DNA from: Sediminibacterium sp.
GTDB taxonomy: Bacteria; Bacteroidota; Bacteroidia; Chitinophagales; Chitinophagaceae
Direction of reading: 5' to 3'
Assembly (NCBI RefSeq): GCF_019264485.1
Contig: NZ_JAHVAA010000012.1
Location: forward strand, 1-64,000
DNA: 64,000 nucleotides
Program-made: the position numbers and the translations under genes
Shown here: one piece after another, positions 54,986 through 63,664 of the stretch
Layout of the letters: every line of letters starts with the position of its first letter
Position numbering within the stretch: position 1 is the first letter of the stretch
The notes under the pieces: model-generated
What the model saw: the letters and a program-made list of their open reading frames with translations, nothing else
What the model was told of the DNA's origin: nothing
Databases searched by the model: none

Positions 54986-55004
54986 TATTACTGACAGAAA
55001 CCCT

Positions 55005-55012
55005 TAATTTTG
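55005..55012 (+). promoter_or_regulatory. Possible -7 box before the small ORF at 55017
   Basis: TAATTTTG matches TAnnTTTG, only 4 bp before the ATG at 55017; no clear TTG at -33. Confidence 0.35.
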
Positions 55013-55016
55013 TTGT

Positions 55017-55109
55017 ATGCTTCCCGATTATCCACATAAAGTATTTGGCGACAAGCGTTTCTGCTACTGCCTGCTGATGGAAGCACTGGCCATGGATGCG
55101 GCCCTGTAA
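55017..55109 (+). CDS. Possible 30-codon small protein upstream of hppD
   Basis: An intact ATG-TAA frame encodes a peptide beginning MLPDYPHKVFGDKRFCYC and ending ALAMDAAL, with codon use like its neighbours and a TAATTTTG -7-like box just before it. It ends 49 bp before hppD. It could be a small protein, a leader peptide or a fragment of an older gene. Not recognised. Confidence 0.35.
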   Translation: MLPDYPHKVFGDKRFCYCLLMEALAMDAAL

Positions 55110-55158
55110 TTATTGAAAACAGGGTTTATTTCTTTATTTCTCTCATTAAACATATTGT

Positions 55159-56289
55159 ATGGAAACGATTACCAATACCGTGGTACCATCGAACACAACA
55201 ACTGATTTTCTTCCTTTACAGGGAACAGATTATGTTGAATTTTATGTGGGTAATGCCAAACAGGCCGCTCATTTTTATAAAACTGCTTTTGGCTTCCAGA
55301 GCCTGGCTTATGCCGGACCGGAAACAGGTGTAAAAGACAGGGCCAGTTATGCAGTCAGACAAAACAAACTCACTTTTGTATTTACCACAGCATTACGTAC
55401 CGATAATTCAATTGCAGACCATGTGTACAAACATGGTGATGGTGTTAAAATGCTGGCCTTAAAAGTAGAAGATGCAACCGATGCCTGGAAACAGACCACC
55501 CAGCGGGGAGGCAAGAGTTATATGGAACCTCAAAGATTTACAGATGATGCTGGTGAAGTGGTAATCAGTGGTATTCATACTTATGGAGATACAGTACACC
55601 TGTTTATAGAAAGAAAAAACTATGAAGGTGTTTTTTTACCCGGTTACAGGAAATGGGAAAGTCATTATAATCCATCTGAAACGGGTTTGTTGTACGTAGA
55701 CCATTGTGTGGGTAATGTAGGCTGGAACCAGATGAACCCCTGGGTTAAGTTTTATGAAGAAGTAATGGGGTTTAAAAATATCCTCAGTTTCGATGACAAT
55801 GATATTTCCACTGAATACTCGGCATTGATGAGTAAAGTGATGAGTAACGGAAACGGATTTGTAAAGTTCCCGATCAATGAACCCGCAGAAGGAAAGAAAA
55901 AATCGCAGGTAGAAGAATACCTGGATTTTTATAACGGAGAAGGTTGTCAGCACGTAGCATTGGCCACCAGCGATATTGTACAAACCGTTACAGCCCTCCA
56001 AAACAGGGGCGTGGAATTCCTGAAAGTACCCAATTCTTATTATGATGATCTGTTAGACAGGGTAGGACATATTGATGAGGATTTAAGCCCCCTACGGGAA
56101 CTGGGTATTTTGGTAGATCGTGATGATGAAGGTTATCTTTTGCAGATTTTCACCAAGCCTGTAGAAGACAGACCCACACTTTTCTTTGAAATTATACAGC
56201 GCAAGGGTGCAAAAAGTTTTGGCAAAGGTAATTTCAAAGCCCTTTTCGAAGCCATTGAGCGTGAGCAGGAAAGCCGCGGTAATCTTTAG
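55159..56289 (+). CDS. hppD: 4-hydroxyphenylpyruvate dioxygenase
   Basis: 376 residues, two vicinal-oxygen-chelate modules. Iron ligands: His in LYVDHCVGNVGWN, His in GCQHVALATSDI, Glu in LFFEIIQRKGAKSFGKGNF, a family hallmark. Converts 4-hydroxyphenylpyruvate to homogentisate in tyrosine breakdown. No homogentisate dioxygenase is nearby. Stop is followed at 6 bp by an inverted repeat. Confidence 0.96.
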   Translation: METITNTVVPSNTTTDFLPLQGTDYVEFYVGNAKQAAHFYKTAFGFQSLAYAGPETGVKDRASYAVRQNKLTFVFTTALRTDNSIADHVYKHGDGVKMLALKVEDATDAWKQTTQRGGKSYMEPQRFTDDAGEVVISGIHTYGDTVHLFIERKNYEGVFLPGYRKWESHYNPSETGLLYVDHCVGNVGWNQMNPWVKFYEEVMGFKNILSFDDNDISTEYSALMSKVMSNGNGFVKFPINEPAEGKKKSQVEEYLDFYNGEGCQHVALATSDIVQTVTALQNRGVEFLKVPNSYYDDLLDRVGHIDEDLSPLRELGILVDRDDEGYLLQIFTKPVEDRPTLFFEIIQRKGAKSFGKGNFKALFEAIEREQESRGNL

Positions 56290-56295
56290 CGGTGA

Positions 56296-56367
56296 GCTAT
56301 GAGCTGCGAGCCATGAGTTTTGAGCTTTTTTATTTAATGCCTCAACCCATGGCTCACAGCTCATAGC
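56296..56367. repeat. GAGCTATGAGC inverted word-repeat
   Basis: Arm GCTATGAGCTGCGAGCCATG and on (56296-56324) pairs with CTCAACCCATGGCTCACAGC and on (56341-56367), about 25 of 29 positions, loop about 16 nt. Confidence 0.9.
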
Positions 56368-56474
56368 CTATACTATCAAACTGCATCCCAGAGTCCGCAA
56401 TATTTTCATAGCTGGATCGTTTCTTTAACAGTATATTCAATTCATTATATTGTACCATTCCTTATTTTGCAACC

Positions 56475-57227
56475 ATGAAGCGCCCCCTGCTAATTTTTCT
56501 CATCAGTATACTGTCTGCCAATCTGATGGCACAGACTGGCTTTATTGATAATCAGCGGGTATTTCCAAGGGTGGCCGGCGCCATAAAATCGAAAGAAGAT
56601 ACGCTCAAGAAACAGTTTGCAAACGCCAAACTTCAATGGCCTGCAAAAGATATGTATCTCCGCAGTTTCAAATACGATAGTCAGTTAGAAGTGTGGGTAA
56701 GAAATAATTCAACAGAACCATACAAGTTATTCAAAACCTATAAGATATGTGCTTTATCTGGCACACTTGGCCCAAAACGTATTGAGGGCGATTACCAGGT
56801 ACCTGAAGGTTTTTATTATATCAATGAATTCAATCCCAAGAGTATGTATCATTTGTCGCTGGGGCTGAATTATCCAAATGCATCCGATCGTTTATTAAGT
56901 GATTCCATTAAGCCCGGTAGCGATATTTATATTCATGGCAGTTGTATTACGGTAGGCTGTATACCCATACAGAACGACCAGATTGAAGAACTCTATGTAT
57001 TGGCATCTCATGCACGCAACCAGGGACAGGATTTTATTCCCGTTCATATTTACCCTGTACGTTTTAGTAATAACCGCAGTCAGGAATACCTCTCCCGTAA
57101 CAGCAAGGAAGACAGCGACTACCAGAAATTTTCCACCCGCCTCAAAGAAGTGTACGATTTCTTCGAAGAAAACAAAAAACTACCGCTGATTTCAGTGAAT
57201 AAAAAAGGAGAATACATTATTTTATGA
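56475..57227 (+). CDS. L,D-transpeptidase (YkuD family), exported
   Basis: 250 residues. Signal peptide KRPLLIFLISILSANLMAQ, then the YkuD-type domain with IYIHGSCITVGCIPIQNDQI, where the His and Cys form the active site. Crosslinks or trims peptidoglycan stems via 3-3 bonds in the periplasm. Divergent C-terminal extension (SKEDSDYQKFSTRLKEVYDF). Confidence 0.9.
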   Translation: MKRPLLIFLISILSANLMAQTGFIDNQRVFPRVAGAIKSKEDTLKKQFANAKLQWPAKDMYLRSFKYDSQLEVWVRNNSTEPYKLFKTYKICALSGTLGPKRIEGDYQVPEGFYYINEFNPKSMYHLSLGLNYPNASDRLLSDSIKPGSDIYIHGSCITVGCIPIQNDQIEELYVLASHARNQGQDFIPVHIYPVRFSNNRSQEYLSRNSKEDSDYQKFSTRLKEVYDFFEENKKLPLISVNKKGEYIIL

Positions 57228-57229
57228 TG

Positions 57230-57303
57230 TAGAATGGCGGATGTCTGATTTGAGTGTGCCCTTCTTCTACAAATCCGACATCTGAGATCAGACATCATAC
57301 ATC
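57230..57303. repeat. GGATGTCTGAT/ATCAGACATC word-repeat cluster
   Basis: GGCGGATGTCTGATTTGAG and TCCGACATCTGAGATCAGAC, mutually inverted, between the L,D-transpeptidase stop and the flippase stop. Confidence 0.75.
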
Positions 57304-58791
57304 TTTTTTCCATTTGTTCCTCACCACATGATACAACTGCATGGCATCGGGTGTTAGCTTGAGGTAGAATACACCACCAATCATAATAACAGAGAAAACA
57401 ATACCATTGAGGAAAATGGAAGTCCAGCCAGAGAATTGACTGAATGCAAAATAGCAAACACCATAAGCTGTCAGGCTTAACAGGATAACATACACTGTTT
57501 TCAGGTTGAAGGGTTGCATATTAAACTTACGGCGCAGAAATTCATACCGTATAAAGTTATAAATGCCATAAGCTACGAGTTCTGCAATGGCTGAGCCCAC
57601 AATGCCATACTGTTTAATAAGATAATACGTGAGCGGAAAACGAAGTCCGATAAGAACAACACCACTTATAAAATCAAATCGCCAGAAAGTAGAGGTGTTA
57701 ATGACCATTGCATTCAATCCGGTACCAGCATCAATTACACGTACCATGCTTAATATAAAAAGCACTTTCATACCATCAAGATAATCGTTCTGTATATTCA
57801 GTACAGTAATCCCTTCTTTTACATTCAGCCAGATATTGCCAAAAAGAAACAAACTCATGATCAGCAAATTGATACATGACCGGGAATAAATCCGGTTGAT
57901 TTCAGGGTAGTTTTTATCTTTCCATGCCCTTGACAGGAAACTGGAAGATACAGCCTGAATACTTCTCTGAGGCACTTGTAAAACATTCGCTATATATTGT
58001 GCAAATACAAAAATACCCACAGCTTTAAGTCCCAGGATGCTGGCTATAATAAAACTGTCGATCGTTGCAGCAATGGAGGCAATCAGGGTTCCTCCATACA
58101 ATAGTACCTGCATGGATAACATTTTTTTCCAGAATTTCTTTGTTACCCTGCTGATCGAAAAATTGAAATGCAGATTATTTGTTTTGATCAGATAAATAAA
58201 TAAAAACAAAAAGATAGCTAGGAATTGAAAGGCGAACAGATAAATAAAAACCTGAAAGCTGATGAGTTTGAAATAAAACAACAGGATCAAAATGCAGGTG
58301 ATAATCCTGAATACTGTTTCTTTTAAAAAATTGGATATAACAGATAATTGTAACGCCCAGCAAAATCCTTCAATCACCGAAAAAAACAGCATTCCCATCG
58401 CAAATGGAAACATCCAGTAATAATACTGTACGATTAAAGGAGACCTTTCAATAAACTTTTTTACAAAATAGGGTTGAAAAATCAGCCCACTTGCAAGAAC
58501 AATGATAAAACCAATGACTGCAGCTATCATAGCCCAAATCATCAGGTCGATTTTTTCCTGTTCAAGATTGTCTTTGTAGTAGGGATAGAATTTATAAATA
58601 ACAGGAATAACACCCAACGCACCAAAAGCCACCATGTTTTGGGCAAAATCAAAAAAAATACGCGTGAGTGCATACTGTTCTACTGTAAAAGAACCATTCA
58701 GCGTATATAAATACTGGTTCACAAAACCAATCAGAAAGCCAATATAAATCAGCACACTGGATATAATTGTTTGCTTCCTGATACTTCCCAT
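57295..58791 (-). CDS. Oligosaccharide flippase-type membrane protein (MOP superfamily)
   Basis: 498 residues with about 12-14 membrane helices: IISSVLIYIGFLIGFVNQYL, GALGVIPVIYKFYPYY, AATIDSFIIASILGLKAVGI, PLTYYLIKQYGIVGSAIAEL. Matches the polysaccharide/lipid-linked-oligosaccharide transporters (Wzx/RfbX type). No glycan cluster is present around it, so the cargo is unknown. Confidence 0.88.
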   Translation of the reverse strand: MGSIRKQTIISSVLIYIGFLIGFVNQYLYTLNGSFTVEQYALTRIFFDFAQNMVAFGALGVIPVIYKFYPYYKDNLEQEKIDLMIWAMIAAVIGFIIVLASGLIFQPYFVKKFIERSPLIVQYYYWMFPFAMGMLFFSVIEGFCWALQLSVISNFLKETVFRIITCILILLFYFKLISFQVFIYLFAFQFLAIFLFLFIYLIKTNNLHFNFSISRVTKKFWKKMLSMQVLLYGGTLIASIAATIDSFIIASILGLKAVGIFVFAQYIANVLQVPQRSIQAVSSSFLSRAWKDKNYPEINRIYSRSCINLLIMSLFLFGNIWLNVKEGITVLNIQNDYLDGMKVLFILSMVRVIDAGTGLNAMVINTSTFWRFDFISGVVLIGLRFPLTYYLIKQYGIVGSAIAELVAYGIYNFIRYEFLRRKFNMQPFNLKTVYVILLSLTAYGVCYFAFSQFSGWTSIFLNGIVFSVIMIGGVFYLKLTPDAMQLYHVVRNKWKKDV

Positions 58792-58855
58792 GCCTGGTTA
58801 ATAGTTTTTAGTGGCCTTTGTATTGATCGGTTAAAAATAGGATATTCGGGGCAGG

Positions 58856-60505
58856 ATGAAAGAATTGAAAATCATAAAAAATAAAACAGGCCTGTTCTGT
58901 ACAATGCTCTGGCTTTGCTTTTTTTGCCTTACCGGTTGCAGGCAGAAAACAGAATCCGGAAAATCGGTTTTTTATTACAATGAATCAACCGGTATTGCCA
59001 CACTCGACCCGGCATTTGCCAAAAATCAATCCATCATGTGGGCCATTCACCAGGTGTACAATACGCTGGTGGAAATAGACAGTAACCTGAATATTGTTCC
59101 TTCACTGGCCAAAAGATGGGATATAGACGCAGCAAGAACCACTTATACTTTTCACTTACGAACCGATGTATATTTTCATAACAGCGAAATATTTCCCGGT
59201 GGGAAAGGAAGAAAAATGCTGGCACAAGATGTTGTATTCAGCCTGAACCGCATCATCGATAAAAATACAGCCAGCAGCGGGGCATGGATATTTAATAACC
59301 GGGTCGATAGTCTGCAACCCTTTACTGCCATTAATGATTCTACTGTTCAATTAAAACTGCTGCGACCGTTTCATCCCATCATGGGTATCCTGAGTATGCA
59401 GTATTGCAGTATTGTTCCAAAAGAAGCTGTTGAAAGATATGGGAAGGATTTTCGCCGTTCGCCCTGCGGTACCGGTCCTTTCCGATTTATTTCATGGGAG
59501 GAGGGAGAGGCACTGGTACTGCATAAAAATGACCAGTATTGGGAGAAAGATGCGCATGGTAACGCATTGCCATACCTGGATGCAATACAGGTGAGTTTTT
59601 TTGATAATAAAGCAACGGAATTCTTACAGTTCAGACAGGGTAAGCTGAGTTTTGTGAATGATATTGATCCTTCTTTTAAAGATGAACTCCTGACCAAAAA
59701 AGGAGAATTAAGAAAAGAGTGGGAGGGAAAATTACAACTCAATAAAGCGGCTTACCTCAACACGGAATATTTTGGAATACTGGTTGACGAAAACAATCCG
59801 ATTGTAAAATCATCACCTGCAAAACTAAAACTGGTTCGACAGGCAATGAACTATGCCATTAACCGCCCGCAACTCATGATGTATATGCGCAACTCGATCG
59901 GTATACCGGCCGAAGCAGGGTTTGTGCCGGGTGGACTTCCTTCCAGAAACGTAGAGTTAGTGAAGGGCTATCATTACGATCCGGCAAAGGCAGCGCAATT
60001 ATTGAAGCAGGCTGGCTTTGGTAACGGTAAAAATATGCCGGAGATCAGGTTACTCACCATACCTATCTATGCAGATATTGCCAGTTTTGTGGCCAGACAG
60101 TTAGAGGAAGTAGGAATACCGGTGCAGGTAGAAGTGGTGCAGAAAAGCTTACTCCTCGAACAAACCGCCAAATCGCAGGCCCTGTTTTTCAGGGGTAGCT
60201 GGATCGCCGATTATCCGGATGCTGAAAATTATATGGCTATGTTTTACAGTAAAAATCCCGCGCCACCTAATTACACAAGGTATAAAAACCCCGATTTCGA
60301 TGAACTGTATGAACGGGCTTTACTCGAAATAAATGATTCTCTTCGATACGATCTCTACCGTAAAATGGATCAGATAGTAATCAATGATGCACCGGTTATT
60401 CCTATCTGGTACGATATGGCCATCCATTTTGTACAACCCAATATCATTGGCTTTAAGGCAAATGCTTTGAACCTGCTTGAACTTCGCAATGTGAAGATGA
60501 AATAG
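58856..60505 (+). CDS. Oligopeptide-type ABC transporter substrate-binding lipoprotein
   Basis: 549 residues. Lipoprotein signal CTMLWLCFFCLTGC with acylated Cys at about residue 28; then the SBP_bac_5 domain (YNESTGIATLDPAFAKNQSI, CGTGPFRFISWEEGEALVLH, KLVRQAMNYAINRPQL, GSWIADYPDAENYMAMFY). Binds peptides or similar solutes. No permease or ATPase genes are adjacent. Confidence 0.92.
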   Translation: MKELKIIKNKTGLFCTMLWLCFFCLTGCRQKTESGKSVFYYNESTGIATLDPAFAKNQSIMWAIHQVYNTLVEIDSNLNIVPSLAKRWDIDAARTTYTFHLRTDVYFHNSEIFPGGKGRKMLAQDVVFSLNRIIDKNTASSGAWIFNNRVDSLQPFTAINDSTVQLKLLRPFHPIMGILSMQYCSIVPKEAVERYGKDFRRSPCGTGPFRFISWEEGEALVLHKNDQYWEKDAHGNALPYLDAIQVSFFDNKATEFLQFRQGKLSFVNDIDPSFKDELLTKKGELRKEWEGKLQLNKAAYLNTEYFGILVDENNPIVKSSPAKLKLVRQAMNYAINRPQLMMYMRNSIGIPAEAGFVPGGLPSRNVELVKGYHYDPAKAAQLLKQAGFGNGKNMPEIRLLTIPIYADIASFVARQLEEVGIPVQVEVVQKSLLLEQTAKSQALFFRGSWIADYPDAENYMAMFYSKNPAPPNYTRYKNPDFDELYERALLEINDSLRYDLYRKMDQIVINDAPVIPIWYDMAIHFVQPNIIGFKANALNLLELRNVKMK

Positions 60506-60509
60506 CGTG

Positions 60510-60620
60510 CTATGACTTCAGGTATTAGCTAATAGCTGTTAGAAAAGGCATATAGTTTTATAGCTATTCACCATTGACCATGGACTATGGACTATTAACC
60601 ATGGACCATTAACCATTCAC
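60510..60620. repeat. ATTAGCTAATAGC and CCATGGACTATGG word repeats
   Basis: Two repeated vocabularies: TATTAGCTAATAGCTGTTAG (60523-60542) with TATAGCTATTC later, and ACCATTGACCATGGACTATG and on (60570-60618), between the binding protein stop and the msrA stop. Confidence 0.75.
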
Positions 60621-60624
60621 CCTG

Positions 60625-61275
60625 CTACTCCTTTTTCTTCAATTTGTCTTTAAAGACTTTTTCAAATTTTTCCAGTTTGGGTCTGATGACAAAGCGGCAA
60701 TAGCCCTGATTGGGATTAGCGTTGTAATAATTCTGGTGATAGTTTTCAGCCGGATAAAAATTCTTGAAGGGCTCTACTGTCGTTACAATGGGCGCATCCC
60801 AGGCTCCGCTTTTATCAAGCAATGCCTTATACTTTTCTGCTTTTTCTTTTTGTACATCATTATGATAATAGACCACACTGCGGTACTGAGGGCCGATATC
60901 ATTTCCCTGTTGATTGGGTGTGGTAGGGTCATGTGTTTTCCAGAAAACTTCTAATAGTTCATCATAACTGATCTTTTTAGGATCAAATACAATCCTTGCC
61001 AGTTCCACATGACCGGTATTTTTATCACATACCTGTTCGTAAGTAGGGTTTTCTACAAATCCGCCCCCATACCCGCTAATAACTTCCAGAACACCATCCA
61101 GGCGCTGAAAAAAAGCTTCTGTACACCAGAAACAGCCTTCTCCAAAAGTGGCGGTATCGGTCTGAATACCTGCATAATTCGTCTTTGTGTTCATTTTCTT
61201 TGATTTTGTAGCGGGTTGTTGTGCGCATGATGCCAGGCTTAACCCCAGTACCAGTAAACTCATTACCATTCGCAT
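60625..61275 (-). CDS. msrA: Peptide-methionine (S)-S-oxide reductase, lipoprotein
   Basis: 216 residues from ATG 61275; a TTG at 61314 would give 229. Lipoprotein signal VMSLLVLGLSLASC, so membrane-tethered MsrA rather than cytosolic. Catalytic site GCFWCTEAFFQRLDGV, with GHVELARIVFDP, WKTHDPTTPNQQGNDIGPQY and YHQNYYNANPNQGYC containing a probable resolving Cys. Repairs oxidised Met in exported proteins. Confidence 0.95.
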   Translation of the reverse strand: MRMVMSLLVLGLSLASCAQQPATKSKKMNTKTNYAGIQTDTATFGEGCFWCTEAFFQRLDGVLEVISGYGGGFVENPTYEQVCDKNTGHVELARIVFDPKKISYDELLEVFWKTHDPTTPNQQGNDIGPQYRSVVYYHNDVQKEKAEKYKALLDKSGAWDAPIVTTVEPFKNFYPAENYHQNYYNANPNQGYCRFVIRPKLEKFEKVFKDKLKKKE

Positions 61276-61383
61276 AGTTCCTGTTTTGATAAAATTACGT
61301 AATTGATTGTACAACAGTTTAGACTGCTCAGATGTTCTGTACTTACAAAAGAGCTGTTAATGTTTAAATCTTTTGAATTCTTC

Positions 61384-61466
61384 ATCTTTGATTTTCTGAT
61401 TTGATCCTCTTCCGGTAAATCAAAAAATCAAAGATCAAAAAATCCCCGAAGGGGTTCTTCAGACAA
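61384..61466. repeat. TTTGATTTT inverted word-repeat with CCGAAGG palindrome
   Basis: ATCTTTGATTTTCTGATTTG (61384-61403) pairs with ATCAAAAAATCAAAGATCAA (61419 on); a CCCCGAAGGGG palindrome (61444-61454) lies downstream. Upstream of mutS2. Confidence 0.85.
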
Positions 61467-61479
61467 AGATTCTCTCCCT

Positions 61480-61487
61480 TACCTTTG
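61480..61487 (+). promoter_or_regulatory. -7 box of mutS2
   Basis: TACCTTTG matches TAnnTTTG and ends 6 bp before the ATG at 61494, so the transcript would start on or next to the initiation codon. Confidence 0.5.
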
Positions 61488-61493
61488 CCACTT

Positions 61494-63605
61494 ATGCGTT
61501 TGTACCCCGAAACGGCCCTTACACAGCTTGAATTTGATAAAGTGCGTGCTTTACTGGAAGGGCATTGTAAAACCCTTTATGCCAAACAAAAGGCAGAAGA
61601 ACTGCGCATACATACCAAAAAGGAATATATTGAACTGGAGCTGAAACAAAGTTTTGAATTTAAATCGATCTTAGAACAATCGCAGTATTTCCCCAACGAT
61701 TTTACACAACCACTTCATAAAGAGATCAAATTACTCAGTATTCCGGGTGCATTAATTACCGGTGAACAATGGTTGCTCATCCGTAAGCTTGCAGAAAATA
61801 CATCCAGTATTTTTCGCTGGTTTGATCAGGAACGCCGGCTGGCATTTCCAGGGCTGACAAAAGTGATCGAAGGAAGCTATTATGAAAAAGCAGTCATTGA
61901 AATGATTGATGAAGTAATAGATGAGCAGGGTACTGTAAAAGACAATGCATCAGCCGATTTGCAAAGAATAAGGATGAGTTTGTTCCGTAAACGGAATGAA
62001 CTGCGACGCATGTTTGAAAAAGTAATCAGCAAACTCGCTAAAGCAGGATATACAGCCGATATTGATGAAAGCTTTAGTAACGGCAGAAGGGTAGTAGCTG
62101 TTTTTTCAGAACACAAACGCCAGGTTAAAGGCATTTTACATGGTGAAAGCGACAGCCGTAAAACAGCTTTTATAGAACCCGAAGAAACCATCGACCTGAA
62201 TAACCAGGTATTCACACTGGAGAATGAAGAAACAAAAGAAGTACAGAGGGTCTTACGCCAGCTTACGGCTCGTATAGCTGTGTATGCCTCTTTACTGGAA
62301 CAATACCTTATAATAGCAGGTGAATTCGATTTTATAAGGGCCAAGGCAAAACTGGCTGTTGAGATGAATGGTCAGTTACCGGAATTATCAGACAAAGCCC
62401 ATATTCATCTCGTAAATGCATATCATCCTTTATTATACCTCTATAATAAAACGGCGGGCAAAAATACCATACCCGTTACCCTTACACTGGATGATAAAAA
62501 CAGGATTCTGGTAATCAGTGGCCCCAACGCCGGTGGTAAAACCGTTACCATGAAAACCATCGGATTGAACCAGCTCTTGCTGCAAAGCGGTTTGTTGGTA
62601 CCGGTAAGTCCCGATTCGCAGATGGGTATTTTTAAACAATTATTTATTCATATCGGTGATACCCAAAACCTGGAATTTGAATTAAGTACCTATAGCAGCC
62701 ACCTGCTGCACATGAAATATTTTATCGAATCGGCCAATGGTAAAACCATGTTCTTTATTGATGAACTGGGTAGTGGTAGTGATCCCAATCTGGGTGGTGC
62801 TTTTGCAGAAGTGATCATGGAAGAACTGGCCAGGCGGCATTCTTTTGGTGTGGTAACCACGCATTACCTCAACCTTAAAGTAATGGCCAACCGTACCCAG
62901 GGCATCATCAACGGCGCCATGCAGTTTGATGAAGTAAACCTGCAACCTATGTATAAACTCATCGTGGGTAAGCCCGGTAGTTCCTACACATTTGCCATTG
63001 CAGAAAGAATTGGTTTGCCACAACACCTGATTAACCGTGCCAGAAAACTGGTAGATGAGGATCATTTCAAACTGGATCGTTTATTGAACCGCACCGAACA
63101 GGACCTGCAACAACTGGAACAGGAGAAAAAACAGTTACATAAACTGCTGCGCGAAAATGATCGTCTCAAAAAAGAGATGGAAACGGTAATGGACAAGGAA
63201 AGACACCGTCAGCAGATAGAACTGTTAAAAAACCAGAACAAGGTTACTGAAGAAAGACTGGTTTACCTGAAAGACATGGAGAGAAAACTGAAACAGATTG
63301 TGCTTGATTGGAAAAAAGCAGAGAATAAACAGGATGTCATTAAAAACCTGCAAAACCTCCTGTTCAAACAGAAAGAAGCCATTGTGGTAAATAAACTCGC
63401 AAAAAAAGTAGACCTGAAATACAAGGAAATGAACCAGCACATTGAAGTAGGTTCATTGGTAAAACTCAAAAAAAATTACCAGGTAGGCGAAGTAAAAGAA
63501 ATAAGAGGGAAGAGGGCCATTGTTCAAATTGGTATCCTGCCCATGAATGTTGATCTGGTTGATCTGGTGGTAGTAGAAAAGCTCCCCGAACCAATATCGA
63601 AATAG
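61494..63605 (+). CDS. MutS2-type ATPase lacking the Smr nuclease domain
   Basis: 703 residues from ATG 61494. MutS core and ATPase: Walker A SGPNAGGKTVTMKTIGL, FIHIGDTQNLEFELSTYSSH, FIDELGSGSDPNLGGAFAE and TTHYLNLKVMANRTQG. A long coiled coil (about residues 520-650) and a short KOW-like end (IEVGSLVKLKKNYQVGEVKE) follow. The C-terminal Smr endonuclease domain typical of MutS2 (about 80 residues) is absent. Family role: blocking recombination or splitting collided ribosomes; a Smr-less form could still act by binding. The stop codon is the first base of an inverted repeat. Confidence 0.9.
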   Translation: MRLYPETALTQLEFDKVRALLEGHCKTLYAKQKAEELRIHTKKEYIELELKQSFEFKSILEQSQYFPNDFTQPLHKEIKLLSIPGALITGEQWLLIRKLAENTSSIFRWFDQERRLAFPGLTKVIEGSYYEKAVIEMIDEVIDEQGTVKDNASADLQRIRMSLFRKRNELRRMFEKVISKLAKAGYTADIDESFSNGRRVVAVFSEHKRQVKGILHGESDSRKTAFIEPEETIDLNNQVFTLENEETKEVQRVLRQLTARIAVYASLLEQYLIIAGEFDFIRAKAKLAVEMNGQLPELSDKAHIHLVNAYHPLLYLYNKTAGKNTIPVTLTLDDKNRILVISGPNAGGKTVTMKTIGLNQLLLQSGLLVPVSPDSQMGIFKQLFIHIGDTQNLEFELSTYSSHLLHMKYFIESANGKTMFFIDELGSGSDPNLGGAFAEVIMEELARRHSFGVVTTHYLNLKVMANRTQGIINGAMQFDEVNLQPMYKLIVGKPGSSYTFAIAERIGLPQHLINRARKLVDEDHFKLDRLLNRTEQDLQQLEQEKKQLHKLLRENDRLKKEMETVMDKERHRQQIELLKNQNKVTEERLVYLKDMERKLKQIVLDWKKAENKQDVIKNLQNLLFKQKEAIVVNKLAKKVDLKYKEMNQHIEVGSLVKLKKNYQVGEVKEIRGKRAIVQIGILPMNVDLVDLVVVEKLPEPISK

Positions 63606-63656
63606 TGAGTAGTCAGTAGTGAGTAAATTCTCCCAGACTCACTACCGACTACTCAC
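63605..63656. repeat. GTGAGTAGTCAGTAGTGAGT inverted word-repeat
   Basis: The 20-bp arm at 63605-63624 is mirrored at 63637-63656 with one mismatch and a 12-nt loop. Its first base is the last base of the mutS2-like gene's stop codon. Confidence 0.95.
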
Positions 63657-63664
63657 TCTATCAT

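Noticed and set aside
58856..60505. Complete peptide ABC transporter operon
   Set aside because: Only the binding lipoprotein is present; neighbouring genes are a flippase and msrA.
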